A stretch of 38,196 nt of DNA. Source: an uncultured bacterium. Its GTDB lineage: Bacteria > Planctomycetota > UBA1135 > GCA-002748355. The DNA lies in the NCBI GenBank assembly GCA_937858895.1, contig CALLZN010000028.1, positions 1 to 38,196 on the forward strand, read 5' to 3'. The translations under genes were made by a program, and so were the position numbers. The notes beneath the pieces are model-generated. The model saw only the letters and a list, made by a program, of their open reading frames with translations, was not told where the DNA came from and ran no database searches. The first letter of the stretch is position 1. Every line of letters starts with the position of its first letter. Of this stretch, positions 1-9,500 are shown piece by piece.

Positions 1-1
1 G

Positions 2-2047
2 CTGCGTTTTGCTAGCGCCGCAGTTGCTTGGCTCTTCTTGCGGGCGACGACCTGGTGTGCGCTCTTCTGGCACAAAGCGCTGCTGACCCCGTACGACGCC
101 GAGTTCACCAACACCGCCAGGCTCTGGAGTCCTTGGGTCGATGCGGTCTACATGCTGCCGCTCGTGCTGTTCGCGGCATGGCTCGCACTTCCGCGCGCGG
201 GCGCAGCGTTGCCGCGTGGAGACGAGGCGCCGAGCCCTGAGCCGACGGCGCTCCCCTTTCCGATGCGTGCTTCGGTGGTCGCTGCGCTCGCGGGCTTCGT
301 GCTCGTCGTCGGCTTCTTCTGGCAGCCATCGGGAGAACGCAAAGGTGGCCGCGTCCTCATCGACGAGTTCCACAGCCAAGTCACCGATTGGACGCGGTGG
401 CGCTGGGCTGCCAAGCGCTTCGACACGGTCGGCACGCAGCGCCCCTACGACACCGAGTGGTACGGCGAGGACGCGGCCTACAACTACGCCTCGCTCTATG
501 AGTACACGGGCCTGCACTACGACGTCGACCGCCTGCTCGAGCGTATCAGCGATGCCAAGCTCCAGACCGTCGACGTCCTCGTGCTCAAGGTGCCAACGAT
601 CGAGTTCGAGGAAGAAGAAGTGCAGGCCGTCCTGCGCTTCGTCGAACGCGGCGGTGGCCTGCTCGTGATCGGCGAGCACACGGCCGTCTTCGGCTCGGGT
701 GTTTCGGTCAATCAGATCGCGCGCAAGTTTGGCTTCGAGTTCCGCTACGACTGCCTCTTCGGCATGGACGAGGTCTTCCACCAGAGCTACGAGCCGTGGC
801 TGCTCTCACATCCGGCGAGTCAGCACATGGGGCCGATGGAGTTCGCGGTCTCGTGCTCGATCGATCCAGGCGTGACGCAGGGAACAGCCTTCTTGCGCGG
901 CATGGGCCTCAAGAATCTCGACGCCGACTACCACGCACGCAACGCCTATCCGCAACCGGTCGACGCGGCGCAGATGATCGCTGGCTCCTTCGTCCAGGGC
1001 TTCGCGACCGAGCATGGCAAGGGGCGCGTGCTGGCCTTCACCGACTCGACCATCCTCGCCAACTTCAGCTTCTTCGAGCCGGGCAAGAGCGAGCTCTTCC
1101 TCGGCATGGTCGAGTGGCTGAACCACGAGCAAGGCATGAAGACGGCGTGGCTGGCCTGGCTCGGCCTCGGGCTCATGGCCATGGCCATCGTGCTCTTTCT
1201 GCGCGCGAAGGGCGCCTTCTTCGCGGTCTTCGCCTTCGCGGTCCTCGGCACGACGCTCGGCGTCGTGACCGTGCGCGCCGCGCACGCGACTTCGATGCCG
1301 GTCCCCGAACGCAAGCGTCCCTGCGTCGCGGTCGCCTTCGACCGCAGCCTCTGCACGGCCATCGACTTGCCGGCGCGGGGCTTCATCGGTGGCACCGACG
1401 CTGGCTACGGCCTCTTCGAGCGCGCGATCCAGCGCCTCACCAAGCCACAGCGTCCGGGCGCGCCTGGCCTCCCTTGGATCACGCGCCGCGTCTCGAGCCT
1501 CGAGGACGTCGACCCCGCGCGCCACGCGTTCTTGACCCTGGTGCAGCCGAACGAAGAGCCGAGCAGCAGCGACCTCGCAAAGCTCCAGAGCTACGTCGAG
1601 GGCGGTGGCACCCTCGTCGTCCTCACGACCGCGCCTGAGGCCATGATCTCGGCCCGCGACGCCGAGGCACGCAAGGCCGACGCAAAGGCCGAGAAGCGCG
1701 ACGAGCTGCGCTCGACGACGAACGCCGTCCTCGCGCCCTTCGGCATGAGCGTCGACGAGAGCAAGGCGCTGTCGGGCAAGGTCATGGCCAAGGGCTTCCC
1801 CGAGCTCGAGATCGAGCACAGCGTGCGCGTCGAGGGCGGCGAAGCGTGGATGCGCCTCGGCAGCGAGCCCGACGCACCCGTCGTCGCCGCCCGAAAGACC
1901 GTCGGCAACGGTCGCGTCATCGTGCTCGGCTTCGCGTCGCGCTTCCGCGACACTTCCCTCGGCTTGACGCCCGACGTGATCCCCGACGCAGCGCTACGCG
2001 CGGTCTACGACTTCGAGTTCGCGCTCTGGCGGGCGCTGAAGCCGTGA
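2..2047 (+). CDS. Membrane protein with two GATase1-like domains, 5' end outside window
   Basis: I do not recognise a named family with certainty; the layout resembles DUF4350/GldG-like proteins. The frame is open to the window edge, so the true start is probably upstream. A TTG at 38 is the first internal candidate, but the codons before it encode a hydrophobic stretch (LRFASAAVAWLFLR) that looks like part of a membrane helix. Counting from that TTG, further hydrophobic segments lie near residues 35-52, 78-95, 373-390 and 394-414. Between them is a soluble domain (about 105-365) with 'VERGGGLLVIGEH', and after the last helices a second one (about 430-669) with 'YVEGGGTLVVLTT'. Both patterns are typical of the class I glutamine-amidotransferase-like fold without an evident catalytic Cys-His-Glu set. 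It ends 22 bases from the convergent lipoprotein gene. Function unknown; a membrane-anchored periplasmic sensor or transport accessory is possible. Confidence 0.7.
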   Translation: MRFASAAVAWLFLRATTWCALFWHKALLTPYDAEFTNTARLWSPWVDAVYMLPLVLFAAWLALPRAGAALPRGDEAPSPEPTALPFPMRASVVAALAGFVLVVGFFWQPSGERKGGRVLIDEFHSQVTDWTRWRWAAKRFDTVGTQRPYDTEWYGEDAAYNYASLYEYTGLHYDVDRLLERISDAKLQTVDVLVLKVPTIEFEEEEVQAVLRFVERGGGLLVIGEHTAVFGSGVSVNQIARKFGFEFRYDCLFGMDEVFHQSYEPWLLSHPASQHMGPMEFAVSCSIDPGVTQGTAFLRGMGLKNLDADYHARNAYPQPVDAAQMIAGSFVQGFATEHGKGRVLAFTDSTILANFSFFEPGKSELFLGMVEWLNHEQGMKTAWLAWLGLGLMAMAIVLFLRAKGAFFAVFAFAVLGTTLGVVTVRAAHATSMPVPERKRPCVAVAFDRSLCTAIDLPARGFIGGTDAGYGLFERAIQRLTKPQRPGAPGLPWITRRVSSLEDVDPARHAFLTLVQPNEEPSSSDLAKLQSYVEGGGTLVVLTTAPEAMISARDAEARKADAKAEKRDELRSTTNAVLAPFGMSVDESKALSGKVMAKGFPELEIEHSVRVEGGEAWMRLGSEPDAPVVAARKTVGNGRVIVLGFASRFRDTSLGLTPDVIPDAALRAVYDFEFALWRALKP

Positions 2048-2069
2048 ACCAGGCGCCGCGCTGCCCGCG

Positions 2070-4685
2070 CTAGGTCTCGTAAACAAAGCGCATCCGTGTC
2101 ACCACGATGTCCTCCGCCACCGCACGGTCGAAGCGGAGCAAGACACGGAAGGCCGACCGAGCCGCTTGTCCAATCGGCGCGATGCGGTGCTCGAACCACT
2201 GCGTCTCCGAGCGCTCTTCGAGCTGGCGTGTTTGCGGGTCGAGCTTCGCACCTTGGAAGAAGACTTCGATCGCTTCGCCGCTCGCCGCGAGTCGCCCGAG
2301 ACCAGGATCATCGCTGAAGCGGACGGGCTGCCCATCGACCCGCGCCTCGATCACGTAGTGCAGGAAGCGCGGCGGGAAGAGGAGCCCCGTGTCGTAGTAG
2401 CGCGTCATCACGACTGCAAAGCGGTCGCGTTCGAGCAAGCGCCCGACGTTGCCCGCGCGCACCGTCGGGCGCAGCGTCGTCAACTGCGCTAGGCTCGGCG
2501 GCGGATCGGCCTCGATGCGCACGAAGCCGTCACCACCTGCACCGCTGAGGCTGTCGACGCTGATCCAATACGCAGCGCTCCGAAAGCGACCGCCTTTGCC
2601 ACCGCTCGCGTCGAGGGAACCACGCAAGTCGACGAGCCCCGCCAGCTGCACGAGGAGCGACCCGCCACTTCCGGCCCCGCCCGGCGCCGGGTTGCTCAGG
2701 TTGAGGGCGTCGACGATGTAGTCCTGGGCATCACCGCCCCGCACTTGGACTTCGGCGCCGGTCGCTACATAGAAGTCGCGGCCGACGCGCAGCTGCAGCA
2801 CGCCACCACCGCCGGCTCCGCCGCTGCCCGGCGACCAATGCTGCGGCTGGCTGCCGATCGGCTTGTACTGTGTACTCGTGTGGGTGCCGCTCCCGCCGCC
2901 ACCCGCGCCGCCGATGCGGTAGAGCTCACTCGAAGTTCCCTGGAGACCGACGAGGCTCGCGAAGTCGATGTGGCTGCTCGCCAAGGGAGCGGGGCCGTAG
3001 TCCGATGGCCGTGGTTCACTGTTCCCAAAGCGATTGTCATTGCGAACACAACTCCCAGCCTCGCCTGGAGACAAGAAGCCACCACCGCCTCCGCCAGCTG
3101 CACACATCTGACTGATCTGCCCGCTAAAGCCGCTGTAGACGACGTCCTTTACGGCGCCGCTCGCCGGATAGGCCGACGATGCGCGCCCGCCCGTGCCGCT
3201 CGCCTGGTCTCGAAGCGGATGCCCATTCGGCATCACGAGGTCGCCACCGTCGGTGCCGTCGAAGCGCGTCGCGCCGCTGCGCAGCGGACTGTCCCCGCCG
3301 CGGCCGCCGCTTCCGGCTCCGATGCCGCCACGAAAACCAGCTTGGCCTTCCGTCGGCGGGAGGCGATTCGCGCCTTGGAGCACCGTCGCCGCTTCGGGCG
3401 GCACCTCGAGGACGCCGTGCACTTCGACGCTGCCGCTCACGCGCAAGACCGGCACGTGGCTGCCGACGAAGCGCAGCCGAACGCCGCTCGGCACGCGGAA
3501 ACTCGTGAAGTCGAGCACCCCGTTGGTCACGACCTCGGTGTTGCCGCTGACGGTCAGATCGGGTGGCACGACGACGCGACTGGTGTCGATGACGTAGACG
3601 ACTCGCCCGGCGGCATCGCGCTCATCGACCTGCGTCGCGATCTTCGCATACTCGAAGTCACCGAGCTGGCCGCTACCACCGAGGACCGCCGGCACGAGCT
3701 GACCTTGCCCCCACTGACCACCGCCGCGCAGGGGATCTTCGCGCTCCTGCGTGGCGAAGTCCTCGACCAGCTCGCGTTGCTCACCGCTGCCTTCGCAGAC
3801 CATGAACCTGAAGACGGCCGCCTCCGCCCGCTTCGAAGCGAGATCGCGCACATCGTCGCTGACGACGACCGAGATGCAGGTGCCGTGCGGCAGCTCGAGG
3901 GACGGACGGAAGACGAGTCGCGTGCGCTGCGTGATCACGTCGACACTCGTGCTACGGATTCCGGGCAGTGGAATGGACTCCGGCAAGCAGCTCCCACTCG
4001 ACGAGATTCGTGAGAGCAAGAAGTCCACACCGCCAACTCCTTCTTGCAAGGTCTGCGGATCGACGAGCTCCGAGAACTCGAGCAAGAAGCTGCTGTCCGC
4101 GGTGACGCAACCACTCGTCGCCGGCACCAACACGGAAGCGCGCGGCGCACGCGCATCGAAGTCGACCACGCCTTGGCTCACGACCAAGGAACAGGTGAAC
4201 GACGCGCCGAGGGCATCGCCCGAAGTCGAGCGCAGCGTCTGATAGGCGTCCTTGCCACCCGGCAGGTCGAGGGTGTAGGTGGCATCACGCGTGAAACCAA
4301 AGAAGGTCGTTTCGCCGATGACTTCGATCTTCGGGATGAAGCTCACGACTTCGCGCTGGACGAGGAAGACCCCGATGGGCTCGTTGCCTTGTTCGTCGCG
4401 CAGGCGGAAGGTGTTCGTGTTGACCGTCGCCGCATCGATTTCGAAGTTGAAAGCGAAATCGAGACGCTGATTGACGGCGATGTTGGTCGAACCACAGCGG
4501 CGGTTGCCACAGCCGAGGTTGCAACGCGTCACGCAGAGCGCCTGCGAGCCATCGGCGCAACCAGCGATCCCGGTCGCCGAGCCCGAGCCTCCCGAGCACG
4601 CGCCCAAGTAAGAGGCAACAACAAGTACAGCAGCTAGGCGAAGGCGAAGCAGAAGCGCAAAAAACGATCGACCGGGACGAATCAT
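2070..4685 (-). CDS. Large glycine-rich lipoprotein with Ig-like N-terminal domains
   Basis: An 871-residue secreted protein of unknown function. The first 30 residues form a lipoprotein signal: basic start, hydrophobic core and a lipobox 'LGAC' whose cysteine would be residue 30. Residues of about 60-175 and 180-300 look like two SbsA-type Ig-like domains ('FRLRDEQGNEPIG', 'SFLLEFSELVDPQTL'). Residues of about 380-700 are dominated by glycine-rich beta-solenoid-like runs (for example 'CAAGGGGGGFLSPGEAG') with scattered cysteines. The last 170 residues are a compact non-repetitive domain. The ATG is preceded by CTGGAG six bases upstream, which supports this start. The gene is divergent from polA with 142 bases between them. 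Such proteins are frequent on planctomycete and myxobacterial surfaces; adhesion or matrix roles are inference only. Confidence 0.8.
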   Translation of the reverse strand: MIRPGRSFFALLLRLRLAAVLVVASYLGACSGGSGSATGIAGCADGSQALCVTRCNLGCGNRRCGSTNIAVNQRLDFAFNFEIDAATVNTNTFRLRDEQGNEPIGVFLVQREVVSFIPKIEVIGETTFFGFTRDATYTLDLPGGKDAYQTLRSTSGDALGASFTCSLVVSQGVVDFDARAPRASVLVPATSGCVTADSSFLLEFSELVDPQTLQEGVGGVDFLLSRISSSGSCLPESIPLPGIRSTSVDVITQRTRLVFRPSLELPHGTCISVVVSDDVRDLASKRAEAAVFRFMVCEGSGEQRELVEDFATQEREDPLRGGGQWGQGQLVPAVLGGSGQLGDFEYAKIATQVDERDAAGRVVYVIDTSRVVVPPDLTVSGNTEVVTNGVLDFTSFRVPSGVRLRFVGSHVPVLRVSGSVEVHGVLEVPPEAATVLQGANRLPPTEGQAGFRGGIGAGSGGRGGDSPLRSGATRFDGTDGGDLVMPNGHPLRDQASGTGGRASSAYPASGAVKDVVYSGFSGQISQMCAAGGGGGGFLSPGEAGSCVRNDNRFGNSEPRPSDYGPAPLASSHIDFASLVGLQGTSSELYRIGGAGGGGSGTHTSTQYKPIGSQPQHWSPGSGGAGGGGVLQLRVGRDFYVATGAEVQVRGGDAQDYIVDALNLSNPAPGGAGSGGSLLVQLAGLVDLRGSLDASGGKGGRFRSAAYWISVDSLSGAGGDGFVRIEADPPPSLAQLTTLRPTVRAGNVGRLLERDRFAVVMTRYYDTGLLFPPRFLHYVIEARVDGQPVRFSDDPGLGRLAASGEAIEVFFQGAKLDPQTRQLEERSETQWFEHRIAPIGQAARSAFRVLLRFDRAVAEDIVVTRMRFVYET

Positions 4686-4827
4686 GGGATTCTCCAGCCA
4701 GGGTGGGTCGCGGGGGCGTGGGGCGCGGGGGCTGGAGTCACTAGTCCGGCAGTCTCCTCCGGTTGCTCGGCGCTTCGAAGATTCTCTGTGGCTGCCTTTG
4801 CTCGCATGCCGCGGCTAGCCTGCGCGC

Positions 4828-7572
4828 ATGGTCAGGACCTTCCTACTCGATGGCACGGCGCTCGCTTACCGCGCCCACTTCGCCTTCACGGCGCGCGGCG
4901 ATGGCTTGACGACGGCCGAAGGCCATCCGACTTCGGCGATCTACGGCTTCACGCTCTCGCTGCGCGCCCTCCTGCAGAAAGAAGAACCGGACTGCATCGC
5001 TGTGGCCTTCGACGGCCCGACGGAGCACCTCGAGCGAACCGCGCTCTATCCTGCCTACAAGGCAACGCGCGAGAAGGCGCCGGACGAGTTGGTCTTGCAG
5101 TTCGACGACGTGCGCGCGGTCGTCGATGGCTTCGGTATCCCGATCCTCGAGCTCCGTGGCCAAGAGGCCGACGACGTGATCGGCACTCTCGCGCTTCGTT
5201 GCGCGGCTGCGGGTCACGAGGTCTTCATCGTGACGGCCGACAAGGACTTCATGCAGCTCATCGACGACGCGCGGGTGCGACTCTACGACTTGCGCACGAA
5301 AGCATCCGAGCCGACTCGCATCCTCGGCCCCGACGAAGTCGTCGAGAAGTTCGGCGTCCCGCCCGAGCAGATGATCGACCTGCTCGCGCTGACTGGCGAC
5401 ACGAGCGACAACGTCCCCGGCGTGCCCGGGGTCGGCCCGAAGACCGCGGCCAAGCTGCTCCAGGAGCACGGCAGCCTCGAGGCCATTCTCACCGCCGCAT
5501 CTTCGATGAAGGCGTCGAAGTTGCGCGACAACCTGATCGAGCACGCGGACGCGGCGCGGCTCTCGCGCGAGCTCGTGACGATCCGCACCGACCTCGAGCT
5601 GCCGATCGCGCCTTCCGACCTGGGGCCGCCCAAGCCCGACGCCGATCGCTTGGTCGGCCTCTTCCAGCGCTTCGAGTTCCGGCGCTTCGCCGAAGAGTTC
5701 GCGCGCAGCGCGAGCACGACGAGCGCGGTCCAAGCCGCCCAGAACGAAGAACTCGATCTGCGCTGCGTCACGACCCTCGAAGGCGCCAAGGCGCTTGCGC
5801 GGCGCTTGTGCGAGGCGCGCAGCTTCGCGGTCGAGGTCATCCACGACGACACGAGCACGGGCGTGACGACCGTGGGTCGCCAGGTCTTGGGGCTCGGCTT
5901 CGCGCTGCGGAAAGGGCAGGGCTACTACGTAGCGCTACCCAGTGACGATGCCGCGGCCTACTTCGAGTGCTTCCGCGAAGCGCTCGCCAGCGAGCAGCAC
6001 GAGGTCGCGTCCTCCGACCTCAAGGCCGTGTGGCATGCCTTCCTGCCCCACGGCATCCGCATCGCGAAGGGCGTCTTCGACGCCCAGGTCGCGAGCTACT
6101 GCGTCGCACCTGGCGTGCGGCGTCACGACCTGCGCAGCCTCGCCCTCGCCATGCTCGGACGCGGCCTCGAGGCCTTCGAAGAGCTGAGCGGCACCGGCAA
6201 GGCACGCATCAAGGCCCGCGACATCGACATCGAACGCATGAGCGCCTACGCCGCGACGCGCGCCGAGACGGTCTTGCGCCTGCGCGAGCCGCTCGAGCAA
6301 GAGCTCGAGGCGACCGGCACGCTCGCGCTCTACCGCGACCTCGAGCTAAGGCTCATCCCTGTCCTCGCCGCCATGGAGGCCCGTGGTATCACGGTCAGCA
6401 CGGCCGTCCTCGACGACTTGCGCCTCGACTTCGAGAAGCGCCTCTTGGTCCTGCATCGTCACATCCATGAGCTCGCGGGTGTCCACGACAGCGACGACTT
6501 GAACATCGCGAGCCCACAGCAGATCGGCGACCTGCTCTTCGCCAAGCTCGAGATCCACAAGCAGCTCGGGCGCAAGGCACCCAAGCGCACGAAGACGGGC
6601 CAGTGGGCGACCGACGCGACGACGCTCGAGCGCTTCGAGGACCATGCGCTCGTCGCGGCCATCCTCGAGTGGCGCCGCTTGTCGAAGCTCATGGGCACCT
6701 ACGTCGACGCGCTGCCGAAGCTCATCGCCGCGGACGGGCGCATCCACACGAGCTTCAACCAGAGCGTCGCCGCTACCGGGCGCTTGTCGAGCGAGGACCC
6801 GAACCTACAGAACATCCCGATCCGCACCGAAGACGGGCGGCAGCTTCGCCGCGCCTTCGTCGCCGGCGACCCCGACTGGGTCCTCGTTTCGGCCGACTAC
6901 TCGCAGATCGAGCTGCGCATCCTCGCCCACCTCTCGGGTGACGAGAATCTCTGCAAGGGTTTCGCGGAGGGTGAAGACGTGCATCGTCGCACGGCTTCGA
7001 TCGTCTTCGGCGTCCTGCCGGCGACCGTCGACTCGACGCTGCGCAACCACGCCAAGGTCGTCAACTACGGCCTCATCTACGGCATGGGGGTGCAGCGGCT
7101 CGCGAACGAAACCGGCATGTCACAGGTGGAGGCGAAGAAGTTCATCGACGCCTACTTCCGCGCGATGCCCCGCGTCAAGGCTTGGCTCGACGGCACGCTC
7201 GAGCAGGCGCGCGCGGACGGCGAAGTGCACACGCTCTTCGGCCGTCGCAGGCCGCTGCCCGAGATCACTTCGGACGCAGCGCGCCTGCGCGTCAACGCCG
7301 AGAACATCGCCGTCAACTCCCCGATCCAAGGCACAGCAGCGGACATCGTCAAGCGCGCGATGATCGACCTGCACGACGAGCTCACGCGTCGCGAGCTCAG
7401 CGGTCGCATGTTGCTCCAGGTGCACGACGAGCTCGTCCTCGAGTGCCCCGCGGTCGAACTCGACGAGACGATCGAAGTCGTCAAGGCCTGCATGGAGGGT
7501 GCTGCCTCGCTCGCGGTGCCGCTCGACGTCGAGGTCGGCCACGGGAAGAACTGGCTCGAAGCGCACGGCTGA
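4828..7572 (+). CDS. polA: DNA polymerase I
   Basis: A 914-residue DNA polymerase I, acting in Okazaki fragment processing and repair gap filling. Residues 1 to about 290 are the 5' nuclease with 'YPAYKATREKAP', 'EADDVIGTLA', 'TADKDFMQLI' and the helix-hairpin-helix 'GVPGVGPKTAAKLL'. Residues of about 325-500 correspond to the 3'-5' exonuclease fold, but the metal ligands are gone: the DxE of motif I is replaced in 'FAVEVIHDD' (about 332), motif II lacks its Asp ('DLKAVWHAF') and motif III reads 'YAATRAE' instead of YxxxD. Proofreading is therefore probably absent, as in Bacillus and Thermus Pol I. Polymerase motifs are intact: 'SADYSQIELRILAHLSG' (motif A, about 688), 'RNHAKVVNYGLIYGMG' (motif B) and 'QVHDELVLE' (motif C, about 863). 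The ATG start gives the canonical N-terminus MVRTFLLDGTALAYRAHF; no strong Shine-Dalgarno is visible. Confidence 0.97.
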   Translation: MVRTFLLDGTALAYRAHFAFTARGDGLTTAEGHPTSAIYGFTLSLRALLQKEEPDCIAVAFDGPTEHLERTALYPAYKATREKAPDELVLQFDDVRAVVDGFGIPILELRGQEADDVIGTLALRCAAAGHEVFIVTADKDFMQLIDDARVRLYDLRTKASEPTRILGPDEVVEKFGVPPEQMIDLLALTGDTSDNVPGVPGVGPKTAAKLLQEHGSLEAILTAASSMKASKLRDNLIEHADAARLSRELVTIRTDLELPIAPSDLGPPKPDADRLVGLFQRFEFRRFAEEFARSASTTSAVQAAQNEELDLRCVTTLEGAKALARRLCEARSFAVEVIHDDTSTGVTTVGRQVLGLGFALRKGQGYYVALPSDDAAAYFECFREALASEQHEVASSDLKAVWHAFLPHGIRIAKGVFDAQVASYCVAPGVRRHDLRSLALAMLGRGLEAFEELSGTGKARIKARDIDIERMSAYAATRAETVLRLREPLEQELEATGTLALYRDLELRLIPVLAAMEARGITVSTAVLDDLRLDFEKRLLVLHRHIHELAGVHDSDDLNIASPQQIGDLLFAKLEIHKQLGRKAPKRTKTGQWATDATTLERFEDHALVAAILEWRRLSKLMGTYVDALPKLIAADGRIHTSFNQSVAATGRLSSEDPNLQNIPIRTEDGRQLRRAFVAGDPDWVLVSADYSQIELRILAHLSGDENLCKGFAEGEDVHRRTASIVFGVLPATVDSTLRNHAKVVNYGLIYGMGVQRLANETGMSQVEAKKFIDAYFRAMPRVKAWLDGTLEQARADGEVHTLFGRRRPLPEITSDAARLRVNAENIAVNSPIQGTAADIVKRAMIDLHDELTRRELSGRMLLQVHDELVLECPAVELDETIEVVKACMEGAASLAVPLDVEVGHGKNWLEAHG

Positions 7573-7591
7573 GCACGCAGTCCTCGCGTGC
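7573..7591 (+). terminator. Hairpin directly after polA stop
   Basis: Immediately after the polA TGA there is a perfect 6-bp inverted repeat, GCACGC / GCGTGC, with a 7-base loop. No T-run follows, so this is at best a weak or Rho-assisted 3' end structure. Confidence 0.25.
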
Positions 7592-7656
7592 GCGCTGACG
7601 CTGGATAATCGCCAATCCAGGTGATTCACGCCAAGAGCGAGCTAGCGTCAAGCACC

Positions 7657-8265
7657 ATGAAGTGGGAGCCTCTCATCGCGATGGCCTTGCTCTTTGCGCT
7701 CGGTCTCTGGGTCGTCGTCAGCCCTGCGCGGCATGGCGCGCTGCCGGACTTGCGTGAAGGCGCTGCGACGGTCGACTTGCGAGTCGGCAATGCGCGCGGC
7801 GTGCTCGAGCGGGTCGGTGAAGGCAATGCTGCGACCTTTCGGGTGCTTTGGCGGGATGGCCAGCAGAGCGAGGTCTTCGACCTGCGCACGCTCGAGCGCG
7901 ACTTCGGCCCTGAAGCGGCGACGCGCATGCTGGACGGCGCCGACCACCCGCTCTTTCGCGTTCTCTCGATCACGTCGTGGTCTGGGCTCATCTGGGTCCT
8001 CATAGGCTTCCTCGGCCAGGCGCTCTTCTTTGCGCGCATGGCCGTGCAATGGGTCGTGTCCGAGCGAGAAAAGCGCAGTGTCGTGCCGCGGGTCTTCTGG
8101 GTCTTCAGCCTCGCTGGCGCGCTCATGCTCTTCGTCTACTTTGCGTGGCGACGCGACATCGTCGGCATCCTCGGCCAGACAACGGGTATCGTGATCTATG
8201 CGCGCAACCTGCGGCTCATCGCCAAGGAAGCGCGGCGCGACCAGGTCTCGAGGTCCCCTGCATGA
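7657..8265 (+). CDS. LAB_N (lipid A biosynthesis N-terminal-like) membrane protein
   Basis: A 202-residue inner-membrane protein with the LAB_N fold, the domain often found beside or fused to lipid A glycosyltransferases and deacylases. The signature lies in the C-terminal half: 'GFLGQALFFARMAVQWVVSE', then 'SVVPRVFWVFSLAG', then 'RRDIVGILGQTTGIVIYARN'. These form three predicted membrane helices; a further N-terminal helix (about residues 4-20) anchors a short periplasmic insert (about 25-100). I chose the ATG at 7657 because it begins directly with this helix; a GTG at 7621 would add 12 polar residues. The stop overlaps the next gene's ATG (ATGA), so the two are probably translated from one message. 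The exact reaction is unknown; a link to sugar-lipid or envelope biogenesis is family-based inference. Confidence 0.82.
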   Translation: MKWEPLIAMALLFALGLWVVVSPARHGALPDLREGAATVDLRVGNARGVLERVGEGNAATFRVLWRDGQQSEVFDLRTLERDFGPEAATRMLDGADHPLFRVLSITSWSGLIWVLIGFLGQALFFARMAVQWVVSEREKRSVVPRVFWVFSLAGALMLFVYFAWRRDIVGILGQTTGIVIYARNLRLIAKEARRDQVSRSPA

Positions 8266-9500
8266 TGGTCAAGTCGCTCAGTCCTTCGCTTGCCTTGCTC
8301 ACATTGCTCGCCACTTGCGGTGCGAGCCTCGTGCTAACTTCGTCGATCGTCGCTGCGCAGACGAGCGTGACGCTCGCTCCCGATGTCGGCGTCGACCCGT
8401 GGCGCAAGCTCACCGTCGACCGCGCCTACCGCGCCGAGGGAGCCAATGTCGCCGACTTCGACCGCGACGGCCAACTCGACCTCGTCTGCGGTGCATTTTG
8501 GTTCAAGGGCCCGAGCTTCGCTGCGCGCACGCGCATCCACGCAGGTGCAGCTTTTCCGATCGGCGGCTACAGCGATCGCTTCTTTGCCTTCGTCGACGAC
8601 TTGGACGGCGATGGCTGGACCGATGTCTTGACGATCGGTCTGCCCGGTCAGAGCGCGTTCTGGTATCGCAATCCAGGCCCGAGCGGCACTTGGACCGAGC
8701 ACGCGGTGGCTGCGGGCATCGGGCTCGAGTCGCCGGCCTACGAGGACCTCGATGGCGACGGCGTGCGCGAACTCGTCTGCGCGCAAGCGGGAAGCCTGGT
8801 CCGCATCGTGCCCGATCGCAGTCGGCCCTTCGCTGTCTGGACGACGCGAGCGCTCTTCCGGTCGACGATCTTCGGCCCCTTCACGCACGGCTTCGGGATC
8901 GGGGACGTCGACGGCGACGGCCGCAAGGACCTGCTCACGAAGGACGGCTGGCTGCAGCAGCCGACCTCGCTCGCGGGCGACCCGGACTGGAAGGCGCACC
9001 CGTATCTCTTTTCGCCCTTCGGCGGAGCGCAGATGTACTGCGCGGACCTCGACGGCGATGGCGACGCCGACGTCGTGTCGAGCTTCCACGCCCACGGCTG
9101 GGGCCTCGCGTGGTACGAACACGTGAAGCGCGGAAGCGCGATCGACTTCGTCCCCCACATCATCCTGCCGCCGACGCCACCAGGTCCTGGCACGCCGCGT
9201 TGCTCACAACTCCACGCCCTCGTCGTCGCGGACTTCGATGGTGACGGCGTGCCCGACATCGCGACGGGCAAGACCTTTTGGGCACACAACGGCCTCGACC
9301 CCGGCGCCTTCGATCCGGCCGAAGTCTGGATCTTCCGAACGCGGCGCACGGCGCAGGGGCTGCGCTTCGACCCGCAGTTCGTGGACGGCAACTCCGGCGT
9401 GGGACGCCAGCTCGTAGCCCACGACGTCGACCGCGACGGCAAGCTCGACCTCGTGGTCGGCAACAAGAAGGGCGCGGCCATCCACTTCAACCAGCGCTGA
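8262..9500 (+). CDS. Secreted VCBS/FG-GAP repeat protein
   Basis: A 412-residue exported protein that begins with ATG ATG inside an ATGA overlap with the LAB_N gene. Residues of about 1-33 are a Sec signal peptide ending 'SIVAAQ'. At least seven calcium-binding-like VCBS/FG-GAP blades follow: 'VADFDRDGQLDLVCG', 'VDDLDGDGWTDVLTIG', 'YEDLDGDGVRELVCA', 'IGDVDGDGRKDLLTKDG', 'CADLDGDGDADVVSS', 'VADFDGDGVPDIATG' and 'AHDVDRDGKLDLVVGNKKG'. Seven blades fit one closed beta-propeller, as in integrin-alpha-like bacterial proteins. There is no catalytic motif I recognise. The probable location is the cell surface or outside the cell; the ligand is unknown. Confidence 0.88.
   Translation: MMVKSLSPSLALLTLLATCGASLVLTSSIVAAQTSVTLAPDVGVDPWRKLTVDRAYRAEGANVADFDRDGQLDLVCGAFWFKGPSFAARTRIHAGAAFPIGGYSDRFFAFVDDLDGDGWTDVLTIGLPGQSAFWYRNPGPSGTWTEHAVAAGIGLESPAYEDLDGDGVRELVCAQAGSLVRIVPDRSRPFAVWTTRALFRSTIFGPFTHGFGIGDVDGDGRKDLLTKDGWLQQPTSLAGDPDWKAHPYLFSPFGGAQMYCADLDGDGDADVVSSFHAHGWGLAWYEHVKRGSAIDFVPHIILPPTPPGPGTPRCSQLHALVVADFDGDGVPDIATGKTFWAHNGLDPGAFDPAEVWIFRTRRTAQGLRFDPQFVDGNSGVGRQLVAHDVDRDGKLDLVVGNKKGAAIHFNQR

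Noticed and set aside
4686-4827. Promoters in the polA / lipoprotein divergent gap
   Set aside because: G-rich runs and weak -35-like TTGCTC motifs are present, but no pair with acceptable -10 and spacing could be supported.
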